NCBI GenBank assembly: GCA_023639215.1
Contig: CP097899.1
Coordinates: 1,122,501 to 1,186,500, forward strand
Reading direction: 5' to 3'
Source: Candidatus Pristimantibacillus lignocellulolyticus
GTDB lineage: Bacteria > Bacillota > Bacilli > Paenibacillales > Paenibacillaceae
Length of the DNA: 64,000 bases
A program made the position numbers and the translations under genes. Positions 33,583-40,982 of this stretch are shown here, piece after piece (the first letter of the stretch is position 1; each line of letters begins with the position of its first letter). The notes below the pieces were generated by a model, which saw only the letters and a list, made by a program, of their open reading frames with translations, had not been told where the DNA came from and made no database searches.

Positions 33583-35490
33583 TTATTCCATAAACTTCAT
33601 CATATTCATAATGATCGTGATCGCTTCAGCTCTTGTTGCAGTACCATTCGGATCGAATTTATTATTGCCTTTACCTTGAATAATACCTTCCTCAGCTGCT
33701 GCTGCAACCGCAGCTTTTGCCCAAGTTGCAATATCACCATTATCAGCAAAAGTCGTTGTAGTGTACTTACTAAGATCAATATCCATTGCTCTTACAGCCA
33801 TAAGTACTAACTCCATACGATTGATATTTCGATTTGGTTGGAATGAACCATCTGCATATCCAGTAACGATTTCACGTTCGATACCATTTAACACAGCAGT
33901 TCTTGCCCATGATGCAATACTAGCTTCATCCGTAAAGGTCATTGTAGTATTACTCTCTTTTTCACCTAATAACCTCATTAGCATGACTAAAAATTCTGCA
34001 CGGGTAACTTCTACATTAGGCTTGTAGCTACCATCTGTATATCCAGTCACAATACCAGCTGTTACTGCTTTACTAATGTTTTCTTCTGCCCAGTGACCCT
34101 TTGTATCCGTGAATGAGTTTACTTGACCATTTCCATCTGGATTAGGCGTTACCGTTGGTTCTGGTATTGGTGTCACTGTTGGTTCTGGTGAAGTATTACC
34201 ATCACTTCCGCTTCCCGAACCCGTTCCAGGTGTTGGTGTTGGTATTGGTGTTGGTATCGGTGTTGGTTCTGGAGTAACTTCATCATTAGCTACGTTGATA
34301 CTAATTTCTTGCGTACCTACTGTTGCAAACCACGTTTTCATTTGATTGAAATCATCAGTAAAAGCAAGTGTTAGAATCAACATAATTCTAGCATGTTGAG
34401 GATCTAGGTTATCCCCTGCGATAATACCATTACCAGAGCTGTATACAGACCCTGATCCTGTACGCGAACTGGATACAAAGACTATATTTTTATCCTTAAT
34501 CGCTTTTGATCTTGCACTTGACAGTGCGGATGAAATTCCTCCTGCACCTGTACCAGCAGTAACAATTCCTTGTACTCCTTCTTCTACCAATCCGTTAAGT
34601 GCTCCTGCACCTGCTGCTTGATAGTTATATAGAATACCTACGCTAGGTAAATCCCCTTTAGCAATAGTTTTAAGATTAAAAGGTGTTTTCCATTGGTCTG
34701 TACCCGCCTTAGAAGCACGTCCATTAAGTCTGTACATTCTTACAGCATTATCATCGACATAACCCAATACACCAAACATTGCTGTATCGAATGTATCCAT
34801 GCGATGAGTATTACTCTTCGTCACTTCTCTAGCAGCTTGGATCGTATCATTTAACATGATGACTGTTCCATACCATTTTGTTTTGTTACTAGCCGCTGTT
34901 TTAATCGCTTGGTATAGGTTAGCAGGACCATCTGTCCCGATTACATCCCAAGGTCTCATTGCTCCTGTAACAACTACTGGCTTTTCACTTTGAACAGTAA
35001 GGTCTAGGAAATACGCAATCTCTTCCATCGTATCCGTACCAGTCGTTACTACTGCACCATCATATTGTTCTAATGATTGCTCAACAGCAAGTGATAGATC
35101 ATATAGATCTTGAATTGAATAGCCACCTGATCCTTTATTGCCAAATTGATACGTTGACACATCTGCAATTTTTTCTTTATTAGGTAGTTGAGCCACAAGA
35201 TCGGCTATTAAATACGTACCCGCTGCATAACTTTGAAAATTTGTAGGATCACCGTTACTCGCTTTACCAGCTAAAGTACCACCCGTACCTATTACGATAA
35301 TATTAGGCTTCTCTGAAGCTTGTTGTGCATCAGTGACAGCAGGTATTTCAAAGGTAGGTATTGTAACTGTCGAGGAAGCAGCCAGGGCAGCAGCATTTGG
35401 TTTACCGAAACTCCAAGAAGTAGATATAATAGCTACAACTAGGAGAGAAAGGAACAGGCGTTTCAAATTAATATCTCGAGTTAAACTCAT
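33583..35490 (-). CDS. Secreted L-asparaginase with three C-terminal SLH domains
   Basis: 635 residues. After a signal peptide (Lys/Arg start, LFLSLLVVAIISTSWSF, cleavage near AAALAAS) comes a type II asparaginase: first catalytic Thr in IGTGGTLAGKASNG, second in VVTTGTDTMEEIAY, plus MRPWDVIGTDGPANLYQA. From about residue 410 a Pro/Thr/Gly-rich linker leads to three S-layer homology repeats (FTDTKGHWAEENI; FTDEASIASWA; FADNGDIATWA), which bind pyruvylated wall polymers. So the enzyme is displayed on the surface and should release ammonia and aspartate from external asparagine. Start at the second ATG (35490), 9 nt after GGGAG. Confidence 0.92.
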   Translation of the reverse strand: MSLTRDINLKRLFLSLLVVAIISTSWSFGKPNAAALAASSTVTIPTFEIPAVTDAQQASEKPNIIVIGTGGTLAGKASNGDPTNFQSYAAGTYLIADLVAQLPNKEKIADVSTYQFGNKGSGGYSIQDLYDLSLAVEQSLEQYDGAVVTTGTDTMEEIAYFLDLTVQSEKPVVVTGAMRPWDVIGTDGPANLYQAIKTAASNKTKWYGTVIMLNDTIQAAREVTKSNTHRMDTFDTAMFGVLGYVDDNAVRMYRLNGRASKAGTDQWKTPFNLKTIAKGDLPSVGILYNYQAAGAGALNGLVEEGVQGIVTAGTGAGGISSALSSARSKAIKDKNIVFVSSSRTGSGSVYSSGNGIIAGDNLDPQHARIMLILTLAFTDDFNQMKTWFATVGTQEISINVANDEVTPEPTPIPTPIPTPTPGTGSGSGSDGNTSPEPTVTPIPEPTVTPNPDGNGQVNSFTDTKGHWAEENISKAVTAGIVTGYTDGSYKPNVEVTRAEFLVMLMRLLGEKESNTTMTFTDEASIASWARTAVLNGIEREIVTGYADGSFQPNRNINRMELVLMAVRAMDIDLSKYTTTTFADNGDIATWAKAAVAAAAEEGIIQGKGNNKFDPNGTATRAEAITIIMNMMKFME

Positions 35491-35512
35491 ATCCATCTTC
35501 TCCCTTATTGTG

Positions 35513-36940
35513 TTATGGCGTTACAGGCGTTTCAGTTGGAACTACTGGAGTTACGTTAGGAACTTCCGTCTCCGTTGGCACTACTGGAGTTACAGTAGGA
35601 ATCTCTGTCTCCGTTGGTACTACTGGAGTTTCTGTAGGAACCTCTGTCTCTGTCGGTACTACCGGTGTTTCTGTAGGAACTTCAGTTTCAACCTCAACAC
35701 TTACAATCGTGTTAGCATCAACAGAAATCTCAACATCTTGTGTACCGAAAGTAGTGAACCATTCACGCGTTTTTGCTACTTTTTGTGCATACTCAAGATC
35801 TGCTGTAAATGCTAAGGATAGTAGTAGCATCATACGAGCATGTTGCGGATCCAGATTGTCACCACCAATCGTGTTTCCACGACCAGAGTCATATACAGAA
35901 CCTGAACCAGTGCGAGAAGTAGAGACAAATATTACTTGATTATCTCTGATTGCAGCCGTTCTTGCAGCACTCAATTTACTTGAGATACCGCCAGCACCAG
36001 TACCTGCCGTAATAATACCTTTAGCACCTTCAGCTACAGAACCTTTAATAGCTCCGCCACCTGCATCTTGGTAGTTATACACGATTTCTACTATTGGAAG
36101 ATCAGTTTTTTCAATTTCAGTAAGATCAAATGGCGATGCCCATTCAGCAGTACCTGCATCAACCGCACGAGCAGGAGCTCTATAAATACGAACCGCAGAA
36201 TCATCTACATATCCTAATGCCCCAAGCATGGATGAATCAAATGTGTCTGTACGATGTGTATTACTTTTCGTTACATCGCGGGCTGCATAGATCATGTCAT
36301 TCAGCATAATAACTGTACCGAACCACTTTGTTTTACCACTAGCAGCGGTTTTAATTGCTTGATATAAATTAGCAGGAGCATCTGTCCCTATAACATCCCA
36401 AGGTCTCATTGAACCTGTTACAACCACTGGTTTTTCACTTTGCACCGTCAAATCGAGAAAGTATGCTATCTCTTCCATCGTATCCGTACCAGTCGTTACA
36501 ACTGCACTATCATATATTTCTAATGCTTGATCTACTGCTAATGAAAGATCATATAAGTCCTGAATAGAATATCCACCTGATCCTTTATTTCCAAATTGAT
36601 AAGTTGAAACATCTGCGATTTTTTCTTTATTAGGAAGTTGCGCCACTAGATCCGCTATTAAATATGTACCTGCTGCATAACTTTGGAAGCTTGTAGGATC
36701 TCCGTTACTCGCTTTACCTGCTAGAGTACCACCTGTACCTATTACAATGACATTAGGATTAGCAGATTGTTGATGTGCAGAACTGACAGATGGGATATCA
36801 AACTGTGTAACACTTGACGAACCAGCCGCCTTAACATAACTACTAATTGTTGAAATGTTTGTTGTTACTAATAGCATTGCTGTCACAACAACTGGAATTA
36901 CTACTTTCTTAGTGAATGATTTTTTCAAGATATTCTCCAT
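35513..36940 (-). CDS. Secreted L-asparaginase with Pro/Thr repeat tail
   Basis: 475 residues, a close paralogue of the next gene (long identical stretches such as GTYLIADLVAQLPNKEKIAD). Signal peptide about residues 1-38; catalytic Thr in IGTGGTLAGK and VTTGTDTMEE. The C terminus is four copies of a 13-residue Val-Pro-Thr-Glu repeat (VVPTETEVPTETP type) and then stops, with no SLH domains. The next gene starts 17 bp on. The pair is a tandem duplication; this copy either lost its anchor or uses the tail as a wall-spanning stalk. ATG at 36940 with GGGAGG. Confidence 0.9.
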   Translation of the reverse strand: MENILKKSFTKKVVIPVVVTAMLLVTTNISTISSYVKAAGSSSVTQFDIPSVSSAHQQSANPNVIVIGTGGTLAGKASNGDPTSFQSYAAGTYLIADLVAQLPNKEKIADVSTYQFGNKGSGGYSIQDLYDLSLAVDQALEIYDSAVVTTGTDTMEEIAYFLDLTVQSEKPVVVTGSMRPWDVIGTDAPANLYQAIKTAASGKTKWFGTVIMLNDMIYAARDVTKSNTHRTDTFDSSMLGALGYVDDSAVRIYRAPARAVDAGTAEWASPFDLTEIEKTDLPIVEIVYNYQDAGGGAIKGSVAEGAKGIITAGTGAGGISSKLSAARTAAIRDNQVIFVSTSRTGSGSVYDSGRGNTIGGDNLDPQHARMMLLLSLAFTADLEYAQKVAKTREWFTTFGTQDVEISVDANTIVSVEVETEVPTETPVVPTETEVPTETPVVPTETEIPTVTPVVPTETEVPNVTPVVPTETPVTP

Positions 36941-36977
36941 AATAAATTCCTCCCGCTGTACTATCATTTTTGTTTTC

Positions 36978-37015
36978 TTGTTAAATAATATATTTCATGT
37001 AATATTATTTAACAA
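36978..37015 (-). promoter_or_regulatory. Palindromic promoter of the asparaginase genes
   Basis: Perfect 14-bp arms TTGTTAAATAATAT / ATATTATTTAACAA with a 10-nt centre. On the minus strand the same bases form a promoter: TTGTTA, 17 bp, TATATT, with the start codon about 40 bp further on. A protein bound to the palindrome would cover both promoter hexamers. Confidence 0.6.
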
Positions 37016-37052
37016 ATAATGATATGTACTATTTAAGCGTATACATATAACT

Positions 37053-37088
37053 TTTACTGAATAATACTATTATTTACTTGATAATACT
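37053..37088. promoter_or_regulatory. Pair of 16-bp direct repeats upstream of the asparaginase promoter
   Basis: TTTACTGAATAATACT (37053-37068) and TTTACTTGATAATACT (37073-37088) differ at two positions and start 20 bp apart, two helical turns. They lie about 40-75 bp upstream of the -35, as activator sites often do. The rest of 36941-37287 is very A/T-rich with nothing else recognised. Confidence 0.5.
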
Positions 37089-37287
37089 CGGTTTTTTCCG
37101 TTTTATTATCCTAACTTTTATAAAACTTATATGTTTTCTATAATCTGATTAATATAAGTAAATACATGAAATTCTCATTAAATTTTTACTTATTTGAATT
37201 ATGCCTACATATAATGTTATATAATATTACATAAATTAATTGACACATCTAAACGTTATTACATTAGTTAAGCACTGCAACACAAAA

Positions 37288-37319
37288 TAAAAAAAGGATG
37301 AGCATCTTCGCTCATCCTT
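37288..37319 (-). terminator. Terminator of the acid-sugar operon
   Basis: On the minus strand AAGGATGAGC, loop GAAGAT, GCTCATCC, then TTTTTTT. It lies about 135 bp after the pdxA2 stop. Confidence 0.85.
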
Positions 37320-37455
37320 AACATTCAACTATTTTATTAGTCCTCATGATACTTAAGTTCATGTATATGAGTTAGTGCTCCTACAAAAACCAACTTATCC
37401 GGCTTATAGTTATATAATTCAATCCTATTAAACTTAGAAAAAATGTTGTTCTACA

Positions 37456-38454
37456 TTACCATTGTTTCGGAGCTAATTCAATCGCTGAACGGATAGCAGC
37501 AAGCATACTCTTATCTTCAGCAATATTTTTGCCTGCAATGTCAAAAGCTGTTCCATGATCAACAGATGTCCTAATTACGCCACCTTTAAGACCGACTGTA
37601 ATATTAACACCTTCTTCGATTCCCATCACCTTCACAGGAGCATGTCCTTGGTCGTGGTAACAAGCAACGACAATATCAAAGTCGCCTCTACCCGCTCTGA
37701 AAAACAGTGTATCTGCTGGTAGTGGACCAACTACATTAATACCCTCTGCTTGTGCACGTTCAATACCCGGCATTAATTTCTGTTCTTCCTCACCATACCC
37801 AAATAGACCATTTTCACCCGCATGAGGGTTAATTCCACACACAGCAACTCGAGGATTATCAAACCCTGCTTTTTTCAGCGTATCATAAGCAAGTTTTACG
37901 ACAGTATACGTTCTTTCTGGATCAATACTAGCAATAGCATCAATAAGTCCCATATGAGTTGTTAAATGAATAACTCGTAAATTAGGTGTTGTTAACATCA
38001 TAGAGAAATCTTCAGTATCTGTTAAATGAGCTAAAATTTCAGTATGCCCTGGATACATATGTCCACCTAAGTGTAATGCTTCTTTGTTTAAAGGAGCGGT
38101 ACAAATAGAATGAATTTGATGATCTTTAGCCAATTCAATCGCTCTGGCTAGAAACTGAAATGCTGCGTCTCCCGCAATGGCAGAAACTTCGCCAAATGGC
38201 AGGTCAGCAGGTACTAAATTCAAATCAATCACATCAATTACACCATGTTCATAGCTCGCTTCTGATGGAGATTGAACAGTACGTATCGACAAAGACGAAT
38301 GAACGATTGGTATAACTCGTTCTAGTATTTTGGCATCTCCAATTACTAGAGGTCTACATTTATCATACATTTCCTGATGTGCTAATGCTTTTACGATAAT
38401 TTCAGGTCCGATACCAGCGGCATCGCCCATTGTAATTCCAACAATTGGTCTCAT
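37456..38454 (-). CDS. pdxA2: PdxA2-type four-carbon acid 4-phosphate dehydrogenase
   Basis: 332 residues of the 4-hydroxythreonine-4-phosphate dehydrogenase family: MRPIVGITMGDAAGIGPEII at the start (in pieces), metal-binding His in MYPGHTEIL, CYHDQGHAPVK and the C-terminal GLKGGVIRTSVDHGTAFD. Because it is directly fused by a 1-bp overlap to a DUF1537 kinase and followed by no other B6 gene, it most likely oxidises D-threonate- or D-erythronate-type 4-phosphates, giving DHAP after decarboxylation, rather than making pyridoxal phosphate. Confidence 0.88.
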   Translation of the reverse strand: MRPIVGITMGDAAGIGPEIIVKALAHQEMYDKCRPLVIGDAKILERVIPIVHSSLSIRTVQSPSEASYEHGVIDVIDLNLVPADLPFGEVSAIAGDAAFQFLARAIELAKDHQIHSICTAPLNKEALHLGGHMYPGHTEILAHLTDTEDFSMMLTTPNLRVIHLTTHMGLIDAIASIDPERTYTVVKLAYDTLKKAGFDNPRVAVCGINPHAGENGLFGYGEEEQKLMPGIERAQAEGINVVGPLPADTLFFRAGRGDFDIVVACYHDQGHAPVKVMGIEEGVNITVGLKGGVIRTSVDHGTAFDIAGKNIAEDKSMLAAIRSAIELAPKQW

Positions 38455-39746
38455 TATAATTGCCCACCTTTTAATTTAGTTATAGCATTAATAAATACTT
38501 CGGGTCTGCCAAATCCACCCGCTTTAGTAATAACGTGTAGATTGTCGATTCCAATAAATTTAGAGATTGGCACGCCAATTTCTAATTCATCCAACAATTC
38601 AAAACCTTTAATATTCCAGCGTAAGCAAATTTGCTTGGCGGTATCTCCACCTGTCATAGATACACCTTTGAAATAACCTTTTTCCAGTAGCTTCGCACAT
38701 ACCTCACCAATAGCTTTAACTATTTCATTACTAATTTCCGTGTGGCTTAATCCTCTTACCTCTCCCGTGCTCCATGCTTGTTCAATATCTTGTTGTTCGG
38801 CAGTAGAATAAATAACAATGTCTTTACCCTCTAAAGCCATAGATTCAGCTTCCTTATAAACATTATTTATTTCTTCATTTCTAATCGATTGATCAGAAAC
38901 TGCCATATAAGAGTGAAAAGCGATTGCATGGACGTTTGCTTGATCTAAAAGCACTTTTAGCTGAGCTCTGGAATTTTTATTCACACTACCGATCACTGTA
39001 AGAATAGGACCTTTATTAGCAGCCAGCGTCAGCTCTGTTTTCTTTTCAGGTAATTCATAATAAGCAGGCAAATAATTAGCAATTCCAGCAGAACCTACCC
39101 ATGAGAATTTATAATCCATATCCTTCACTACATTCAATATTTGTTCAAGATGAATCTCTTCAGTAGAATCGATGATGATATAAGGAGTATTGTTATGCTT
39201 AAATTGCTTCAATTGCTGAGCAATATGTTGTTTCCCTTGAGACAAATCATTAAGCGTAATACACGCTATGTCTTTGTCTGTTTGTTCCTTAAGAAGATCA
39301 GGCAAATATGAAATTAGAACTGGTGTCTTTGGATCCTTTGCAATTTCTGTCTCAGCTAATGGAATCCCATTTAAATAATGCGTTGATTGTATAATAGTAC
39401 GGTTATTTTTAGGATATCCAGGAGCGATCATTATAAAATCCGGTTTCACCGTATCATATAGAGCATCGATTTCTGCTCCTATATTTCCACGCATAGTGGA
39501 ATCTATTTTTTTGAAAATATTAGTAAACCCAGCATTAAGCAAAAAATTAGCTGCGGATTGAACTCTGTTGTAGGACTCTTCTCTGCTTACTGATCGGCTA
39601 TCTGTATCAAACACAACAGCCTCATATCTACTAATATTGTGTTCATCCATATCGAAAAGAACGGATGTCTTCAAGCCATGACGTGCTAATTGAACCCCGC
39701 TATCGTTCGCTCCAGTTAAATCATCTGCAATAATTGCTAATTTCAT
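38454..39746 (-). CDS. dtnK: Four-carbon acid sugar kinase (DUF1537 family, DtnK-like)
   Basis: 430 residues. N-terminal domain MKLAIIADDLTGANDSG with the DDLTG acid-sugar-binding motif, KKIDSTMRGN and IAPGYPKNNRT; C-terminal nucleotide-binding domain with SMTGGDTAKQI and ITKAGGFG. DUF1537 proteins phosphorylate the 4-OH of threonate or erythronate (or 3-oxo derivatives). Between permease and dehydrogenase genes it supplies the middle step: uptake, phosphorylation, oxidation. Exact acid and stereochemistry cannot be read from sequence. Confidence 0.9.
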   Translation of the reverse strand: MKLAIIADDLTGANDSGVQLARHGLKTSVLFDMDEHNISRYEAVVFDTDSRSVSREESYNRVQSAANFLLNAGFTNIFKKIDSTMRGNIGAEIDALYDTVKPDFIMIAPGYPKNNRTIIQSTHYLNGIPLAETEIAKDPKTPVLISYLPDLLKEQTDKDIACITLNDLSQGKQHIAQQLKQFKHNNTPYIIIDSTEEIHLEQILNVVKDMDYKFSWVGSAGIANYLPAYYELPEKKTELTLAANKGPILTVIGSVNKNSRAQLKVLLDQANVHAIAFHSYMAVSDQSIRNEEINNVYKEAESMALEGKDIVIYSTAEQQDIEQAWSTGEVRGLSHTEISNEIVKAIGEVCAKLLEKGYFKGVSMTGGDTAKQICLRWNIKGFELLDELEIGVPISKFIGIDNLHVITKAGGFGRPEVFINAITKLKGGQL

Positions 39747-39823
39747 GAGAATCTCCTTCCATAACTACGAAAAAATAACAAAGCTATATTAAAATGGCGA
39801 AAAGAAGAGAGTAATTACTCTCT

Positions 39824-40807
39824 TCAGGCTTTCGATTCGTTATATTTTGCAACGCCACCTGATTTCTCTAGCCGTTTCGCCAAGAAGCCAATAAATATAG
39901 GAAGCAGTATGGCCGTTGTCACTACACTCGCTGCAATTTGAACAGTTGCTATTTCAGCTATTGGTGCAAAAGAAGCATTCGCAGCTACAATCGCAGCTGG
40001 TGTACCAACGGCATTACCTGCAGTTGAACCTTCTGAAGCCCCAACAATTGGATTCCATCCAATTTTCTTAAATAATAGATAACCAATACCACCTGTAAAT
40101 AGAACCGTAAGGACACCCAGTAATATTCCGCTTAATCCACCTTTAACAATGGAACTAAAGTTGATACCCATACCTAGTGCAAAAGCGAAAAATGGAACAA
40201 GCTTATCGCTACCGTTAGATAACCACTTACCCATATCATGATCGAGGTTACCAATAATAATACCAACAGCTAGCGGAAGTAGTACCGCCACAAAAGAAAT
40301 TGGAGAGAACATCCCTTCAGCAAAGCCCATTGCTCCGAACACTGAAAGTGCTACCATCGTTAGAAATGGTCCATCACTCAATGCCAAAAATGGATAGGCT
40401 GCTTTGTCATCTTCTTTACCATATTGTCCTGCTAATGCGATGTACAGTCCACCATTGGAATTCGTCATCGCAGCAATAATTGCAAGTGGTGCTAATCCTA
40501 GAAATAAACCATTGGAACCTGCGAACATTATGGCAATTAAACCGAATGCTGCACCAATCACCCACTTAAATACTAACAGCGTAACACCTTTACCAACAGC
40601 TGAGCCTGCTGTTTTGAAATTAATTTGCGTTCCAGCAATCAATAGAAATAATGCGATAAGCGCACTACCACTATTTACAAATAGCGCTTCAGTGAAACCA
40701 CCAATTCTTAATGCATTAGGCGCTATTGTATTAATACATGCCCCTAATAACAATGGCACAACCATCATTCCACCAGGAATACGATCTAATGTCGCTTTAA
40801 TTTTCAT
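39824..40807 (-). CDS. kdgT: 2-keto-3-deoxygluconate permease family transporter
   Basis: 327 residues, about ten membrane helices, matching the KdgT family by IPGGMMVVPLLLGACINT near the start, GTQINFKTAG, AMTNSNGGLYIALAGQYG and GNAVGTPAAIVAANASF. Family members import acidic sugars with protons. First gene of the operon with the kinase and dehydrogenase, so the substrate is probably the four-carbon acid rather than KDG. AAAGGAG lies upstream of the ATG. Confidence 0.9.
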   Translation of the reverse strand: MKIKATLDRIPGGMMVVPLLLGACINTIAPNALRIGGFTEALFVNSGSALIALFLLIAGTQINFKTAGSAVGKGVTLLVFKWVIGAAFGLIAIMFAGSNGLFLGLAPLAIIAAMTNSNGGLYIALAGQYGKEDDKAAYPFLALSDGPFLTMVALSVFGAMGFAEGMFSPISFVAVLLPLAVGIIIGNLDHDMGKWLSNGSDKLVPFFAFALGMGINFSSIVKGGLSGILLGVLTVLFTGGIGYLLFKKIGWNPIVGASEGSTAGNAVGTPAAIVAANASFAPIAEIATVQIAASVVTTAILLPIFIGFLAKRLEKSGGVAKYNESKA

Positions 40808-40844
40808 ATAACAAACTCCTTTAATAAAAATAATGTAATCAAAA

Positions 40845-40859
40845 TGACTAGCGCTTACA
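40845..40859 (-). promoter_or_regulatory. cre-like site (carbon catabolite control)
   Basis: TGACTAGCGCTTACA on plus: one half (GCGCTTACA) matches the CcpA cre consensus, the other half carries one extra base. It lies just downstream of the kdgT -10, a position where CcpA represses. Confidence 0.5.
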
Positions 40860-40865
40860 AAACCT

Positions 40866-40894
40866 ATACTAAAACAAAGTGTTTATAAAAGCAA
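40866..40894 (-). promoter_or_regulatory. Sigma-A promoter of the kdgT operon
   Basis: On the minus strand TTGCTT, 17-bp spacer, TAGTAT, about 60 bp before the kdgT start. No sigma-54 (GG-N10-GC) element is present. Confidence 0.6.
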
Positions 40895-40896
40895 CA
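40880..40896. promoter_or_regulatory. Proximal TGTT-N9-AACA box at the kdgT promoter
   Basis: TGTTTATAAAAGCAACA, overlapping the -35. It matches the distal box at 14 of 17 positions. Confidence 0.55.
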
Positions 40897-40930
40897 CATT
40901 TATTTAACCAAATTTATCTTTTTCTAAATA

Positions 40931-40947
40931 TGTTTAATAATGCAACA
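40931..40947. promoter_or_regulatory. Distal TGTT-N9-AACA box upstream of kdgT
   Basis: TGTTTAATAATGCAACA, 51 bp (about five helical turns) from the proximal box and 36 bp from the regulator stop codon. The pair suits a dimeric Fis-type HTH protein binding two sites on one face. Confidence 0.55.
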
Positions 40948-40982
40948 GTTTATTGCAAAGAAAAAGCGTAAACCTAAAGACA

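Noticed and set aside
35333..35939. Plus-strand frames with Val-Gly-Thr-Thr and Tyr/Arg-Trp repeats
   Set aside because: They are antisense readings of the VPTE repeat in the second asparaginase; no ribosome binding sites.
37456..38454. Vitamin B6 biosynthesis role for the PdxA homologue
   Set aside because: It overlaps a DUF1537 kinase gene in an acid-sugar operon, and Bacillales generally make pyridoxal phosphate by PdxS/PdxT.
40808..40982. Sigma-54 promoter for kdgT
   Set aside because: No GG-N10-GC element; the regulator also lacks GAFTGA.
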